From positions 2,148,001 to 2,208,000 of the forward strand of contig CAIIXF020000002.1 of the NCBI GenBank assembly GCA_903813345.2: 60,000 nt of DNA. The letters are read 5' to 3'. Both the position numbers and the translations under genes were made by a program. This DNA is from Owenia fusiformis. Its lineage: Eukaryota; Annelida; Polychaeta; Sabellida; Oweniidae. The notes beneath the pieces are model-generated. The model was not told the origin of the DNA. It made no database searches and worked only from the letters and a program-made list of their open reading frames with translations. This document shows, piece by piece, positions 11,101-23,275 of the stretch (its first letter is position 1; each line of letters opens with the position of its first letter).

Positions 11101-14100
11101 GGACGGAGAACCCATGGTCATTCCACAGTCTTGATCTCAATGCCCCTGACTTCTATATATGGGGTTATTTAAAGGATAATGTGTATGAAAACAACCCTAC
11201 CGCAATTGCAGAACTCCAATAAGCAATGGCTGAAAATTTTTGAGCCATACCCATAGGGAAGAATGCATTCGTGTTATGAACAGTTTTCCTTGAACACTGC
11301 AAGTTTGTTTTCAGCGAAATTGACGACATCTGGAGCATATTTTGAAACAACCATAACTCTATCAATATAAGACTATGATTATTAAAACTTTGCCAGAGGA
11401 TCCCACATTGAATGAAGTCCTTGTGTGCCAAATCTCGGAGTAATTTATCTCCATTCAAGAAAAATATTGAAGAAATGGAGGGTTGCATTTTTTTGGGGTC
11501 ACCCTGTATAACCGTGACAATTCAGGATTAACTACATAACCTCTGACAAATAAGGATGAGCTCCATACATGTACTATATTACAATGAGCTCCGAACCATG
11601 CCTGAGATCTACATATTAGGATAAGCTTCATACCTGTGGAATGACCTAATTCCAAACAACTAGGTACATGTATTTCTAAACAAGTGAATACATTTGTATC
11701 AATACTGGTGAAAATGTCCTACTCCACGCAATGGGATTATCGTTTACGGGTAACCTTAATCTTTGTCAAACCTCTTTTCCATGTGGGTGGGGTAGGTGTG
11801 AATATTTTCGAAACAAATGCGTGATTTATACACATATTTTGTACTAAATGCGTGACATAAACGGCAACCGCGTGCAAAGACCGAACGGAATGCGTTCGCT
11901 TTTTTCGCAAAAAAACGATTTTTAAAATTTCAACTAAATGCGTGATATTTGATCATAGAAATGCGTGATTTGCGTGGTATTTGATCATACACGCTAAATT
12001 GATGCGTGATTTCTATTTTTCCAGCAAATGCGTGACAATCACGCCTAATACGTGAGGGTTGACAGGGCAGACTCTGACCATCCTCTTCTCAGCACTTCTT
12101 GCTGTATTTTAATCATTGTTTAATCCTCTATTTCAATCTTCAATTTAATTTGGCTTCTGCACCACACTTCCATCCTCTTTCAATGAGGCGTTGAGTTGTG
12201 TACACCTCATTTTCCTTCATGCACTCTTTTTCAATTTTAGAGGCCTTAATTAGACATTTCATATCGCTTGCACTGAATTTAATGTTTCCTATTGGTAAAG
12301 CTGTGCCCGCGAGCTTGTCTGCAATTTCATTGTAGGTGATATCACTTTGGCCCGGGATGTAATGTGATGCTTGTGTAATGACCCCGATAGTAATTTGAGA
12401 TGAAGTTGAGATGGTAGCAAGCAAGAATATCAGAGTCTTACAGATAAAAGAGAAAACTTGAAATATTGAATCTCTTACTATGGATATAATTAATGTACAG
12501 TACTTGGGTTCATAATATTTTATTGAAGATTACTATAATGTGTGTGGATTGGTTAGAGTCTCCTATAGAGGGTGTATGTCGCAACTCTGCGACATAAAAC
12601 GTACCACTAATTAAACAGACAATGTGATGTAATTTTAAAATATAAACATAAAAAACTACTCTATTGCTTTCTTTTACAAAAATAAGTGTTTGGTATCAAA
12701 AGTTGTAAATTACTTTTATTTACATTATTATGCAATTGAACTTTAAAGACTAGGCTGTATGATGATCACTGTATATTTACACAATTATATTATGCACCTG
12801 AAGTTTTGACTATGAATTACTCTACACTAAATGCTGTATTACCCTGACTAAGTTGACACGACCTGTTTGTATTTACACTACAATTACCTGATATGTACAC
12901 TTGATTAGGAAATTATATACCAGACGTATGGTATGAAGCACCAATTGGTTTGAGCTTAAGTGATTATATGCAAATGTATATGTTGTTTAAGTTTCCAAAC
13001 TGTTCTACTGCCTTAATAATCTAATGTAGTACATATGTTGTCCAATACAATATATCTAACACAAGAAATTATTCGCGAAGGCACAAAGTGAAAAATATCA
13101 CCCTGAGATTCTGTTAAACTGAGATTCGAAGCAGTATCAAATTATGTTAATATCAAAATATCATCTAAAAGTAGCTTATTACATGTGAAAACTACACTGC
13201 TGAATGCAGTTTATTCCCAACATGAAATATCAACTGAGCTACAGTAACACAAAGTGAAATAGTATCACCTTGGAAATATAAATATAAAACTCAATGTCTG
13301 AAAATAATATGTACAATAAGCACTAGAGATATTTCAATGTACCAGACTGTCAGTTACATATGCCAGACATAAAGCATGAAACAGTATGCCTATCACATGT
13401 CAACTAAATAACTACAATAAAAACAGTCAAATACACAATCGAAATACAGTATCTCTTCCAAACTCACAATATTAGTCAAATAAAGTATCGCAACAAAAGG
13501 AACTACTCAAAATGAAATTATGGCAAGCTGTTGGCAATTTAACCTGTACGACAAAGTGTCGAACAGATAAAATCCAAAATAAGATCAAAATGTGTTTTAT
13601 AACACTATGACTTGATTATTCTTATGTAAAGGTGTGAATCTATATCACACTAGTATAAGCTAGCTCAAATATTACTCAAATATATAAAACTATCAAAAAT
13701 GTGAGTTTATGAAATCATGTGCTCAATAAGAATTCTATGAAAAATGACAAAGATACAGCTTCGAAAAAGTAACTTCAAAAATGCAAAACAGACTCAAGAT
13801 CAATTTAATAAGCAAAATACCAATGCAACTCTCGACACTGAGATGAATTAAGGCATCAAAATTTGGAATGTGCATGAGATGCAAAAATGGCCGCCCGAAA
13901 TTCAACAAGTGTGAATCGGCCGTTTCCAAGAACTGATATCTCACTTCAAATAGTGTAATTAAATTGGCTGAATGCCTACGATCCCTGGGTCTGGTGTTAG
14001 TTCGACAATAAAGTAAAACTATATCTTACACCGGGAAAGTAATCGGGAAGCATACAACCAAATGTTAAGAGCATACCTATCTGTCCTGTGTTGTTTACGA

Positions 14101-15545
14101 ATGTTGACGAAGATGTAATTTGAATATGAGAGAGAAGGCCTCTGATTGGCTGAAAATATAACGTGACTTTGAAACTGTCGATTTACAGCAAAAGTACGTA
14201 ACATTACTTGAATAACAACTTACCATATTGATCTTTAAATCAATATTGATCATAGCATGTTGCATTTACATCGAAAAAACTATGCAAAAGTGGTGAAATA
14301 CGATTAATTAAATAAAATGAATCGTAATCCAAAACGAATAATTTCGGGAAGAAATAAAATCTCCAAATAAAGTTAAATTTCACATCCTTTACAGAAATTT
14401 ACTCAGTCACCACTTGTGGCGGAAGCAAGGTAAGACAATGTGACACCGTCTAGCGTACTAAGAACAAAATGACACTATCAAGAACTATTGCTAGACGGTC
14501 GTCACACCTGCTTTAATTCTGTCCAAAATATTGTGCAATGTGTCTCCTACATTAATAGGTTTTACTACTACCATTAATATTATTGGACAGAAGTGGAGGT
14601 TACCCTCAAATGAGAAACCCATTGGTTGGAGTAGAAAGTTTTAATTTGCTATACCGAAATATATATTTCAAAAAATTATTTGTGAAGTTCTCTTAAGTGT
14701 TTTTATTAAAAATAGCATGCTCCCTCATGGCAGACAAATATTTCAATGACAACCAGTGGAAATATTAACTAGGAATGTAAAAGTGAACTTACTCATTAAT
14801 TTGAAATAGTCTACATTGAGGGAGTGGATGAGTGGATAAAGTACTGGGAGTGGCAGCAACAGGCCTGGGAGTGGCAGCAACAGGTCTGGGAGTGGCAGAA
14901 ACACGTCTTTGAGACGGATGTGACTAATAGTTCAGGCAGGTCAGCATCTCCCTCATGAGGCAGCTAAAAACATATTGATATAAAACTAGTCATATGTGTA
15001 CTGGGCTTGCATGGCATTATTTGGACAATTGAAGTGTATGCCATTTTGAAATATTGAAACATGTTTGGATGAAACCTTTGTACTGGGACTTCATAGGTAG
15101 CTATTCTATTGATAATCAACTGATATATCTTTAACTATCTCATTGAACATGATATCACTTCTTGTTTGTTGGAAACCCAAAACTGCACCAGCAATTAGAC
15201 AAGGAGAGTCTTCATATAGCAGAATCTATGCCAAGTCATTTGAATTTATAAATACTAGTATGCAATGTTAATTTACCTGTATTTGAAAATTATTTTATGA
15301 GTCAAAGTATAAGATTTACAATTCTATAGCAATTTTTGACATTTATTGTTTCACTACTGAACTATTTTTTATGAATAACTTTTTACCTCTGCCAAACAGT
15401 ATACAGAGCCTTGTGAAGACAGACTAGCAATGCTTTCTCCATCCCATTTGAAGTTTGCAGCAACGTGTTGCCTCGTAATGGTCCTATTCACACTTTTCAC
15501 ATACTGAAAAGGTACTACATCCTTCCCTGCAGACGACATAATACC
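8153..15545 (-). CDS. Type I membrane protein with T/P/A-repeat stalk, RRRR site and TM helix (five-exon model)
   Basis: Proposed exons, in transcript order: 15545-15387, 14923-14793, 10408-10258, 8662-8518, 8289-8153 (stop 8153-8155). Splice phases agree at every junction (0, 2, 0, 1) and each border is AG/GT; 10408-10293 is an alternative end for exon 3. Exon 1 has an NRT N-glycosylation site and ends VYCLAE. Exon 2 encodes a mucin-like repeat (SATPRPVAATPRPVAATP) from a 21-bp tandem repeat. Exon 3 is acidic with NIS. Exon 4 carries a furin-like SRRRRS. Exon 5 encodes a helix of about 25 hydrophobic residues (IMFIVLGTVGALCALCVAVG...) and a tail of about 14 residues. The RRRR-then-TM layout recalls ZP-domain protein C-termini, but a ZP module was not recognised. 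Upstream exons and signal peptide are not found. The introns hold a mariner element, a LINE scrap and AT-rich DNA. Confidence 0.45.
8663..10257. other. Intronic stretch without recognisable genes
   Basis: Lies between exons 3 and 4 of the - strand membrane-protein model. The small open frame at 9417-9698 has no recognisable features. Confidence 0.5.
10533..11506 (+). mobile_element. Mariner-like element with ~200-bp TIRs and TA target duplication
   Basis: Ends read CAGGGTGACCCAAAAAATGC (10533) and GCATTTTTTTGGGGTCACCCTG (to 11506), each flanked by TA (10531-10532 and 11507-11508). The arms stay complementary for about 200 bp (through ATGGTCGTTCCAAAATATGC / GCATATTTTGAAACAACCAT), much longer than the ~30 bp usual in mariners. 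The middle carries a decayed transposase. Confidence 0.9.
10725..11290 (+). pseudogene. Decayed mariner/IS630-type transposase
   Basis: Conserved blocks in order are FSDESH (first catalytic Asp region), VFWD, the KDGASPHTS block (family pattern QDGAPPHT), and the S-L-D-L-N-x-P-D-F-x-x-W-G-Y-L-K-D-N-V-Y block (family pattern SPDLNPxDFxxWGxLKDxVY). In-frame stops and frame changes interrupt it, and the N-terminal helix-turn-helix region is missing, so it cannot encode a full transposase. Confidence 0.85.
11816..12035 (+). repeat. Irregular cluster of six ATGCGTGA octamers
   Basis: (A/T)(A/G)ATGCGTGA occurs near 11816, 11847, 11937, 11959, 12001 and 12026 with no constant spacing. The surrounding DNA is CpG-richer than average (ACGGCAACCGCGTGC). 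Function unknown; could be a short TE with subterminal repeats or a protein-binding cluster. Confidence 0.6.
12140..12424 (-). pseudogene. LINE RNase H C-terminal fragment
   Basis: The reading ASHYIPGQSDITYNEIADKLAG matches the end of retrotransposon RNase H domains (pattern W-x-P-G-H-x-G-I-x-x-N-E-x-A-D-x-x-A), with Y and Q replacing W and H. Only this fragment is visible; it sits in an intron of the - strand membrane-protein model. Confidence 0.75.
12441..14792. other. AT-rich intronic DNA, no gene seen
   Basis: Contains weakly related, degenerate repeats (for example CACAAAGTGAAA...ATCACC near 13081 and 13250) and a short hairpin TATGTCGCA...TGCGACATA at 12572-12593. No coding exons recognised. 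Confidence 0.5.
14836..14912 (-). repeat. 21-bp tandem repeat within exon 2 of the membrane-protein model
   Basis: Three near-identical 21-bp units (CAGCAACAGGCCTGGGAGTGG on +) encode a 7-residue T-P-R-P-V-A-A repeat on the - strand. In another frame the same DNA would give a CCCHSQ repeat, but the frame used in the model matches a better splice pair (branch-like CTGAC...TATTAG acceptor and GTAAGT donor). Confidence 0.7.
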
Positions 15546-17300
15546 CTGAATCTAGAAGAATAACAGAGCAACGGTTAAAATCACTGGGTTATGTTTGCTG
15601 AAATAAGCACTCCATGAGTTTACATAGTTAATTTTTTTAAAAATTAATAAAAAATTAACTTGTCCTTTTGAAAGATTTGAACATGATCACCAAAAGCAGT
15701 TTTATTTATCATTAAACTCTGGATGAAATATATAGGTCAACTTTTGTTTTTCCAATATTTTGTTATTAACGTCTGTCAATGATCTGTACTTCTATATGTC
15801 TGTCCGCCCATGTTTGTCTTACTTTCTAACCTTTAAACTGACTGACTAAGCTTTAAGCTAAAAATTGACTAAGCTTCAAAAAGTCTATCAGGAATCTTGC
15901 GTTGAACTTAATTTATTTTAATATCTCTAAAATATACTTATGTTCAAATCTGAAAATCAGTTCTTTCATTTCAAAGCACTCATGCAGAAATGGTAAACCT
16001 AATGCTGAGATTAACTTGAAGAGCTTTTCCCAATATAACTGAATGATAGGCAGAATTGGGATTCGTAATTATCCCTTGAGTCAACTTAATTAATCTGTTG
16101 GGATAAATTAACCATAGAGTTCCTTAGGGGGTACACAATACACACTACTACACAGTACTCCCCCAGTGTAAAATTGTTTGATAACTTTTGAAGTAAGCAA
16201 TTGTTTTGACTGATTTTTTCATGTAGCTGCTCCTGGGGATATCGTAAAAATTTAGTGCAAACATTATATATTTCATAAATGATACATTGTATGTTTAACA
16301 TGGATCGTATACACACCACAACCCCACGGGGTGTATTTTTCTTGTCATTGTGAACTGTTATGTTGAGAACAATATATATATAGGGGCCTACTAATTACCG
16401 TTTTATTCATTAGCAAAGTACATGTGAAGTACCCAGTATATTTTCCTATGTTGCACTAATACATAAAGTACAGTATACAGTGCTGTAATTAATAATTCTT
16501 ATTAAATATAATTAATTAATTAATTAATATATCATCCGCTCATCAGCAATCCCCGGGAATTTCTTTCGGTGCTTTTTTGAATTCCCTGGATATACTTTGG
16601 CTCTATTTGATAAATATTAATTTCATACACTTTAAAATGTTAAAAGCTGTTGAGTTTTAAAAAAACAAAAATCTTGGAGGACTTTAAATAAAATATTCAT
16701 GTTTTGATTGAAATTATCGTTTGAATTACTACATTAGGGTTCCCTAACATTCAATGAATATTTAATTATCATAATCTACTAAGTATAGGATAAATCAGTT
16801 ATTAAATGCTCGATTTTTGATACAGGTTATATCCCTCGGTAAATACCCTATTACCGGTACCGGTATATTTCCCCCAGATATACCCTGTATCAAAAATCTC
16901 CCATTAAATAACCTCTATATATAAGTTATCATTGGAAAGATAACAAGTATTCAATTTATTAGTTAAAATATGCCTAATTCAATTCAACCCACCTCCCTAA
17001 CCGTTTAGGGGTTAATAAAATACTTAATAAAACGTATTAATGATAGGATAGATTTTTGATAGATGACATACGAGACTTTTCTTTAAGTTCAATTCTGTGT
17101 GTCAATATTCTCTATCTAGATGCTCAAAAAAGTTCTTGTAACTCATTAATTATTGGAAAAACAATATACATTTGTTAAAAAGTCAAAGCATAAGTTAGTT
17201 GTCTTTGTTAGGCTTAGTGTGTTATATATAATTTTACTGAACATCGGTGACTACATCTTCCTGTACTGGAACTTTAAATTAGCTATATGTTCATGTAATG
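15546..17300. other. AT-rich stretch without recognised genes
   Basis: Includes a TTAA-type microsatellite near 16507 and the foldback at 16787-16925. Upstream exons of the - strand membrane protein would be expected to the right of 15545, but none was found here. Confidence 0.5.
16787..16925. mobile_element. Small foldback element with TACCGGTACCGGTA centre
   Basis: Arms GATTTTTGATACAGGTTATATC and GATATACCCTGTATCAAAAATC pair across the centre, and flanking blocks (CAGTTATTAAATG / CATTAAATAACCTC) continue the pairing. The centre contains a perfect 14-bp palindrome. Non-coding. Confidence 0.7.
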
Positions 17301-17344
17301 ATTCATTTAACTGGACGTTAGTCATAACCAGATTACTGTCACTA

Positions 17345-18860
17345 AATCTTGTTGATGTCATGATTAACGTTACGAGAACATTCCTTGCACGTGTTGTCCT
17401 AACTTGATGTAACCAGAAGTTAAAATTGGCCATGTATGTGACAAGAACGTTACAGTATCTTTATTTTGGCAAGTCGTTAAGGTTGCTCATCCCTGGCACG
17501 TAGTGATTAAGTCATTTGCAATATAAACATCTGTTTGAGTCTAAACCTTCCCGTCGCCATAACGTTACAAACTTGACATATTAAATCTGCCACGTATGTA
17601 TGACGTTATGTTCGTTACAGCTCGTTATATTAGCGAAGTCACTGTTAAGGTTGCTACAACATTCCTGGCACGTGATAGTTAAGTCAAATGTAACGTTCAA
17701 TAAACATCTGTGCAAGTCCACACCTTCCTGTACCTACAACGTTCCATAATAAACGTACCAGAACTTAAAACCGACCACGTATATGTGACGTTGCATAAGC
17801 ACATTCCAGTCTCGTTATTTGTGCGAAGTTACTGTTTAGGTTGGTTCTACGTTCCTGGCACGTGATATTTAAGTCAAATGTAACGTTCTTTAAACATATG
17901 TGCGAGTCCACACCTTCCTGTACCTACAACGTTCAATATCAACGTTACCAGAAATTTAGATTGGCCACGTATATATGACGTAATGTAAGTACGTTGCAGT
18001 CTCGTTATTTTGGCGACGTAATTGTTAAGGTCGCTACTACGTTCCTGACACGTGATATTTAAGTCGAATATAACGTTCTTTAAACATCTGTGCGAGTCCA
18101 CACCTTCCTGTATCTACAACGTTCCATATTAACGTTACCATGAATTTAGATTGACCACGTATATATGACGTAATGTAAGTACGTTACAGTCTCGTTATTT
18201 TGGCGACGTAATTGTTAAGGTCGCTACTACGTTCCTGACACGTGATATTTAAGTCAAATATAACGTTCTTTAAACATTTGTGCGGGTCCACACCTTCCTG
18301 TACCTACAACGTTCCATATTAACGTTACCAGAAATTTAGATTGGTCACGTATATATGACGTAATGTAAGTACGTAACAGTCTCGTTGTTTTGGCGACGTA
18401 TTTGTTTAGGTCGCTCCTACGTTCCTGACACGTGATATTAAAGTCAAATGTAACGTTCTTTAAACATCTGTGCGAGTCCACACCTTCCTGTACCTACAAC
18501 GTTCCATATTAACGTTACCAGAAATTTAGATTGGCCACGTATATATGACGTAATGTAAGTACGTTACAGTCTCGTTATTTTGGCGACGCAATTGTGAAGG
18601 TCGCTACTACGTTCCTGACACGTGATATTAAAGTCAAATGTAACGTACTTAAAACATCTGTGCGAGTCCACACCTTCCTGTACCTACAACGTTCCATATT
18701 AACGTTACCAGAAATTAAGATTGGCCACGTATATATGACGTAATGTAAGTACGTTACAGTACGTTCCTGACACGTGATATTTAAGTCAAATGTAACGTTC
18801 TTTAAACATCTGTGCGAGTCCACACCTTCCTGTACCTACAACGTTTCATATTGACGTTGC
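17345..18860 (+). repeat. 190-bp satellite array, about 8 units
   Basis: The unit beginning TAACGTTCTTTAAACATCTG starts at 17691, 17881, 18071, 18261, 18451 and 18641, exactly 190 bp apart; a last unit starts at 18793 after a unit missing about 38 bp. More degenerate units extend left to about 17345. Each unit holds about nine ACGT tetramers (for example in 18071-18260). Open frames on the - strand are repeat artefacts; 190 is not a multiple of three, so no continuous repeat protein is possible. Confidence 0.95.
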
Positions 18861-19004
18861 TACAACTTGAGACATATATTCTGACGACGTTATCACAACG
18901 TAAAATTGTTAGCTGGGGAGTGACTAAGGACTTATTTTAGGCGCACAAAAGGAACATTTAAAAAAAACTGTACGTGTACGTTTAATTACGTGTCGTCCAT
19001 ATAT

Positions 19005-19368
19005 CTTAAGGATGTTCCCTGGTCAGATAGGAAAATATTCAATAGTATTTAACTTTTTCTCAAAAATGGTTTTCTGGGATTCTCACGGGCAACAAAGAAT
19101 ATTAAAACTTTAAAAACCATATGTTAGTGTGCTTTTTTCTGAGCAAGAGGCCTCTAAAGTGTCAATATTTGACAAAAGTGGGCGTGGCACTTTCTCATTG
19201 AAACCCATGTTAAAAATCAGGTTTTCACCCAAAAACACACTTTTGAATATTTAACTTTTTCTTAAACTCACAGAAACACTTAGTTATGCTATGTACTTCA
19301 CATTTTGAAAAGAAAAATTAGGGGTTGGTGTTCATCGTTTTCAACTTCGTCCAGGGAACATCCTTAAG
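19005..19368. mobile_element. MITE-like element, TIR CTTAAGGATGTTCCCTGG
   Basis: A perfect 18-bp inverted repeat bounds a 364-bp non-coding segment. No transposase is present. A clear target duplication was not seen. Confidence 0.8.
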
Positions 19369-19938
19369 GTATCTTGTTTTTCACAACGCAAACGTGAAAG
19401 GAAAGTACACGAATCAATATAGCTATGTTTAGCTAGCATACAAAACAGGCGCTCACTGGTTAACTTCAGATACCCGTTCAGCGAGTGTCGTGTTTAGATT
19501 GCGAAATTCCACGTTGGTCTCAACGGAAATCATTATCCTCATGTCTATGGCCATAATAGGCTAGTAACTTTGATTTCGATACAAAGTCGAGTTATTTCTG
19601 AAAAGATGACGTATGTCGTCCATCTTATAACTCGGACTATCTTACTAAAGGAGTTTGATTAAAGTATCAGAAAACCAGCTAAAGGCCCTCACACATATGA
19701 ACGAATCCACCAAATCAGCCCGACGCATGGGGTAAAGGACGAATGGCTTTAAGACCCTATATTAGCCCCCAAGATATTTCAAATGAATTGTACAGGATAT
19801 TAAAGAAGGGACTTTGTTTGATAACAAAATTTATAAATTAGGTCATTCTGACCTTTATATTTTAAAATATATGTCAATCTATTAACATGTATAAAATGGG
19901 CTTTGAAGTAATAATTGCTCTTTCCACATCGTTATTCG

Positions 19939-21798
19939 GTCAAGCCAAGTAACTTAGTCAACATTCGATATTCGTATGTTCATCAGTATTAACTAAGAAT
20001 GGTGCCATAATTGAAGTAAACCTCTGTTTAATTATTTTCAATAAACCTATCAGCAAACGTGTAAATGATAAATTTGATGTTCTGTTACATATTGGTGAAG
20101 CAGTCTTTGGGATATGGCCTTACTTTCTGAATTTCCACTATGTCCCTGTATACCCCTACTTAAAAAGGTGTATGTTATTTGTCATTTTTCATTATGAATC
20201 AACCATAAATGTATTTTTTCTTGTTTACATACAGAATGAACTTTTTGTTTCCAAATATTGAAAGATGGTACTGCATTTATTTTTTCATGATATGGAGGAA
20301 ACAAATGCGTGTCAATTTACACTGTAATATCCCACATACTTATATTTCAAGGGTAGTTTTGAAGAATAATCAAGAAAATCCATGTTTTCTAATGGATTTA
20401 TCCTTGTCAAAGAACGTAAATGAGGATATGCGGTTTGAAAAACTAACAACATGTTTTAAGTTCTTACAATTCTTGTTTAAAACAAACATTTCGAAAGTTG
20501 TGATTTCGAATGTAATATCCAACTCAATGAAATTTGTTAATATTTGTGAATTTTTTCTTTCGGAATGCACATTGCTGGATCACAGAACCTTGCCTTGTTC
20601 GAGATGCACAGAAAAGGTATTGTTAATACTTGACGTCGTTCGGATATTCGGATGTGATTGACGTTTTCGTTAATCTCCAACCACTGTAACTTCCAACTTA
20701 ATTTTTGAAAGCCAAAAATGATAGTCATGAATCGATATTTAAGTCACACGTGGATGCATACATCATGTGTCTACATTAACTGTCGAATACATGCCAACTT
20801 ACATTTATTTAAATATACAGTTAACTCAAAACATCAATTCTCTGAACGGTTTATCATATAACCTGACCTGAGTTTTATGTTTCATTTTAATTTATAATTA
20901 TGGTATCGGATTTGAGTATGACTTTAGTTGAGGATTAAACAAAGCAATAAAGTTGCGTGAAACCTTTTGTGAAAATTCGAACGATTTTTCAAGAATCCTC
21001 CTTCAAAGTGTTACCACAGTGCTCCCCGGGAGTGGAAATTTCGTCTAGTGTAATCAAAATAATAGCGGGTGGTTTGAATTTTTGTTTGAGTTTATAGCTC
21101 AGCATCTATAAATTTAAAAACGTGTCGCCTCATTGAGAGGTACATGCAGATTTTGGCGATCTATCTTTATAAAAGGCTAAATTTTGTGCAAAAACAGGAG
21201 TTGACACGCTTACATTTGGAATTGAAATTTCCTACATAATTGTCGACTCATGTTTAAAAGTCATGAAAACAAGGTCGAACACAAAATAATAACCTAGTTA
21301 CTGTCTATTTAGCATGGGATCACTGAGGGAAATTTTATTAATGACTTAAATCGTTAACAGTTAAGTTGTATTCCAAGAAACTTATCAATTTAGAAATGCA
21401 AAATGTTCAATTTTGTTTTTCAATTATAAAAAATGGCACCTGTAGAGAACAACGTTTACAAAATTATTTAAAACGGAGATATTAACGTATGTAACATTCG
21501 TTGGCATGTGTCAGGGAGTAAATAAGAAGAATATGCATTTGATTCTATATCTTGTTCCCAAAGGAGTTTGTTAAGGAGCGGTATATCTTAACGTACTTTT
21601 ACCATCCTGAACTCAAATATTTCGAATCCTTATTTCGACAACGCTTTGTTGAGAATGGATTCAAGATGTCCTCAAAATTAATACGTTAAAAGATGTATTA
21701 TCATCTTAATAACCACCTCACAAATTATTTTTGAAATCAAAGATGTACGATTTTTGAGATTTTTATTTTCGAATGTTGACTTAGTTACTTGGCTTGAC
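19939..21798 (+). mobile_element. Copy B of a 1.86-kb TIR element
   Basis: Terminal repeats GTCAAGCCAAGTAACTTAGT... (19939-19968) and its inverse (21769-21798) match at 29 of 30 positions. The left half (to about 20795) is the inverted counterpart of 28-884. No recognised transposase; the 150-codon frame at 20209-20661 is judged non-coding. Target duplication unclear. Confidence 0.75.
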
Positions 21799-22117
21799 TG
21801 TATTGTCACTCTTTAATTATTTATTATCAAAATAATTATTATTGACACTCTTTTAAGAACTTTATTAATTATTTTCTTACATCATAGTGAGGAAGCACAA
21901 AGGGCAAGATTGGAAAACACATAAAATATAACAAGTCAAATATGCATATCAAACTATTGAATATTGATATTATTTATATTCAATTGAGATCAATTATCCA
22001 CAAACAGTTCAAAAAGTGTGTCAGAGAAGAAAATTGAGTTGATTATTTTACATTACATGGAGAAAGAACAAGAGGCAACATTGAACAACACATAAAGTAA
22101 TTATCAAGTCAAAACTA

Positions 22118-22603
22118 TCAATCAATTATATATGCCTTCCGCAGCCTAGGAACCAAATAGCCGTGCAACGTGTGCACATGAACCGACAACCCTCCTCCCA
22201 ATTGGGCATGTGCAGTACCATCCAGTGATCGCATTAATACTATAATGTACATCTTGATTTGGGTTGTACTCCACCCATGTATAGTGAGATTGGAGGACAC
22301 AAATCTTGATTGAATTTTTACACAAATGAGGCCATCTCTTTCCTTCATAACCATGATAGTATATTTCCAATCCACTTGAAAATGCTCATCTGTATATCGT
22401 TTAGATTGGTTGACTTCATACACCCCAAAAGTGAGGTAACGTAATTCATCTTCTGTCAAAATGGGGAAGTCATCAAGAGTGTCCATATTGCCATCTACTA
22501 GTTGGAAATTCTTCTTGGATCTTATAGCCTTATCAAGTCCTTGGTCTTTGATTTTCAATATGAGAGCATTTTGACACACAGCTAAGCCCTTATAAAAAGA
22601 AAT
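22118..22603 (-). pseudogene. SWIM zinc-finger protein remnant, transposon-associated type
   Basis: Reads as a terminal exon after an acceptor-like TTTTTATAAG. An N-terminal portion contains FPILTEDELRYLTFGVY. A second frame contains AITGWYCTCPIGRRVVGSCA followed by HVARLFG, a C-x-C...C-x-H SWIM motif of the kind found in many invertebrate, transposon-linked proteins. The two parts are in different frames (shift near 22275), and a further shift near 22135 disrupts the LGCGRH-like end. No other exons identified. Confidence 0.75.
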
Positions 22604-22639
22604 AAATGATTCCTTTTAGATAAAGTGGAAAGCAATACT

Positions 22640-22740
22640 CCCCATGTTATTTTCCCATAGGGAAAAATCAGTTTGGTCACCCATTATGGGTATCTTTAAA
22701 ACCCCTGAAGGAATCACTTATTCCTCTAAAGTGATTAACT
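22640..22740. mobile_element. Fragment of the GGTTATCGC-type element loop
   Basis: CCCCATGTTATTTTCCCATA...GTTTGGTCACCCA...ATCTTTAAAACCCCTGAAGGAATCAC parallels the loop of copies at 4480-4620 and 42500-42620. It is interrupted and lacks both termini. Confidence 0.55.
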
Positions 22741-23275
22741 ATTTGTCAAAACGCAACATAAAGATGCATGAAAAATTTTAAAAAGCAGGGATGGAAGGGG
22801 TCGAAAATTAAGAAAACATTTCAGAAAAATATCTGGGTGGGTCGTTTGCATCTACCCTGTCTCAAAATCGAAATTATTTTATCATCTCTAGAAGTGATTT
22901 TCCTGGAGGTAGTGCATTGGCCTAACATATGCAATTGTTTAAATCCTCAGAAACTGTCCAAAATCAAACATTAACTGTCCAAAATCTGTTGCGCTAATTC
23001 CCCTCCTCCTTTCAATTAATTTTTCTTTGACTTCAACACTAAAAATGTGTCTTTATACAAGAGAAAATCAGTTTTCTTTTGAATTGGCACGTTTTCACAC
23101 TCTCTGAAAAGATTTAAGTCTGTTAACCCTGCAAGCTCTGCGAGCCCTGTAAACATCTCTTTCATTCACAAGCAGTTGACATTTAATCAGAAAATGCTCT
23201 GTGGTTTGAAATCTAGAACCAAATACATGTAGACATTTAGGATCAGTTTACTGAGGCGAAATAATGAGAATATAC

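Noticed and set aside
14811-14963. Terminal exon in a Cys-rich frame (CCCHSQ repeats)
   Set aside because: An overlapping exon in another frame has a better acceptor and a consensus GTAAGT donor and fits the next exon's phase.
17874-18823. Three similar - strand ORFs (75-82 codons) starting MDSHRCLKN
   Set aside because: They are frames read through the 190-bp satellite; the period is not a multiple of three and no other coding feature exists.
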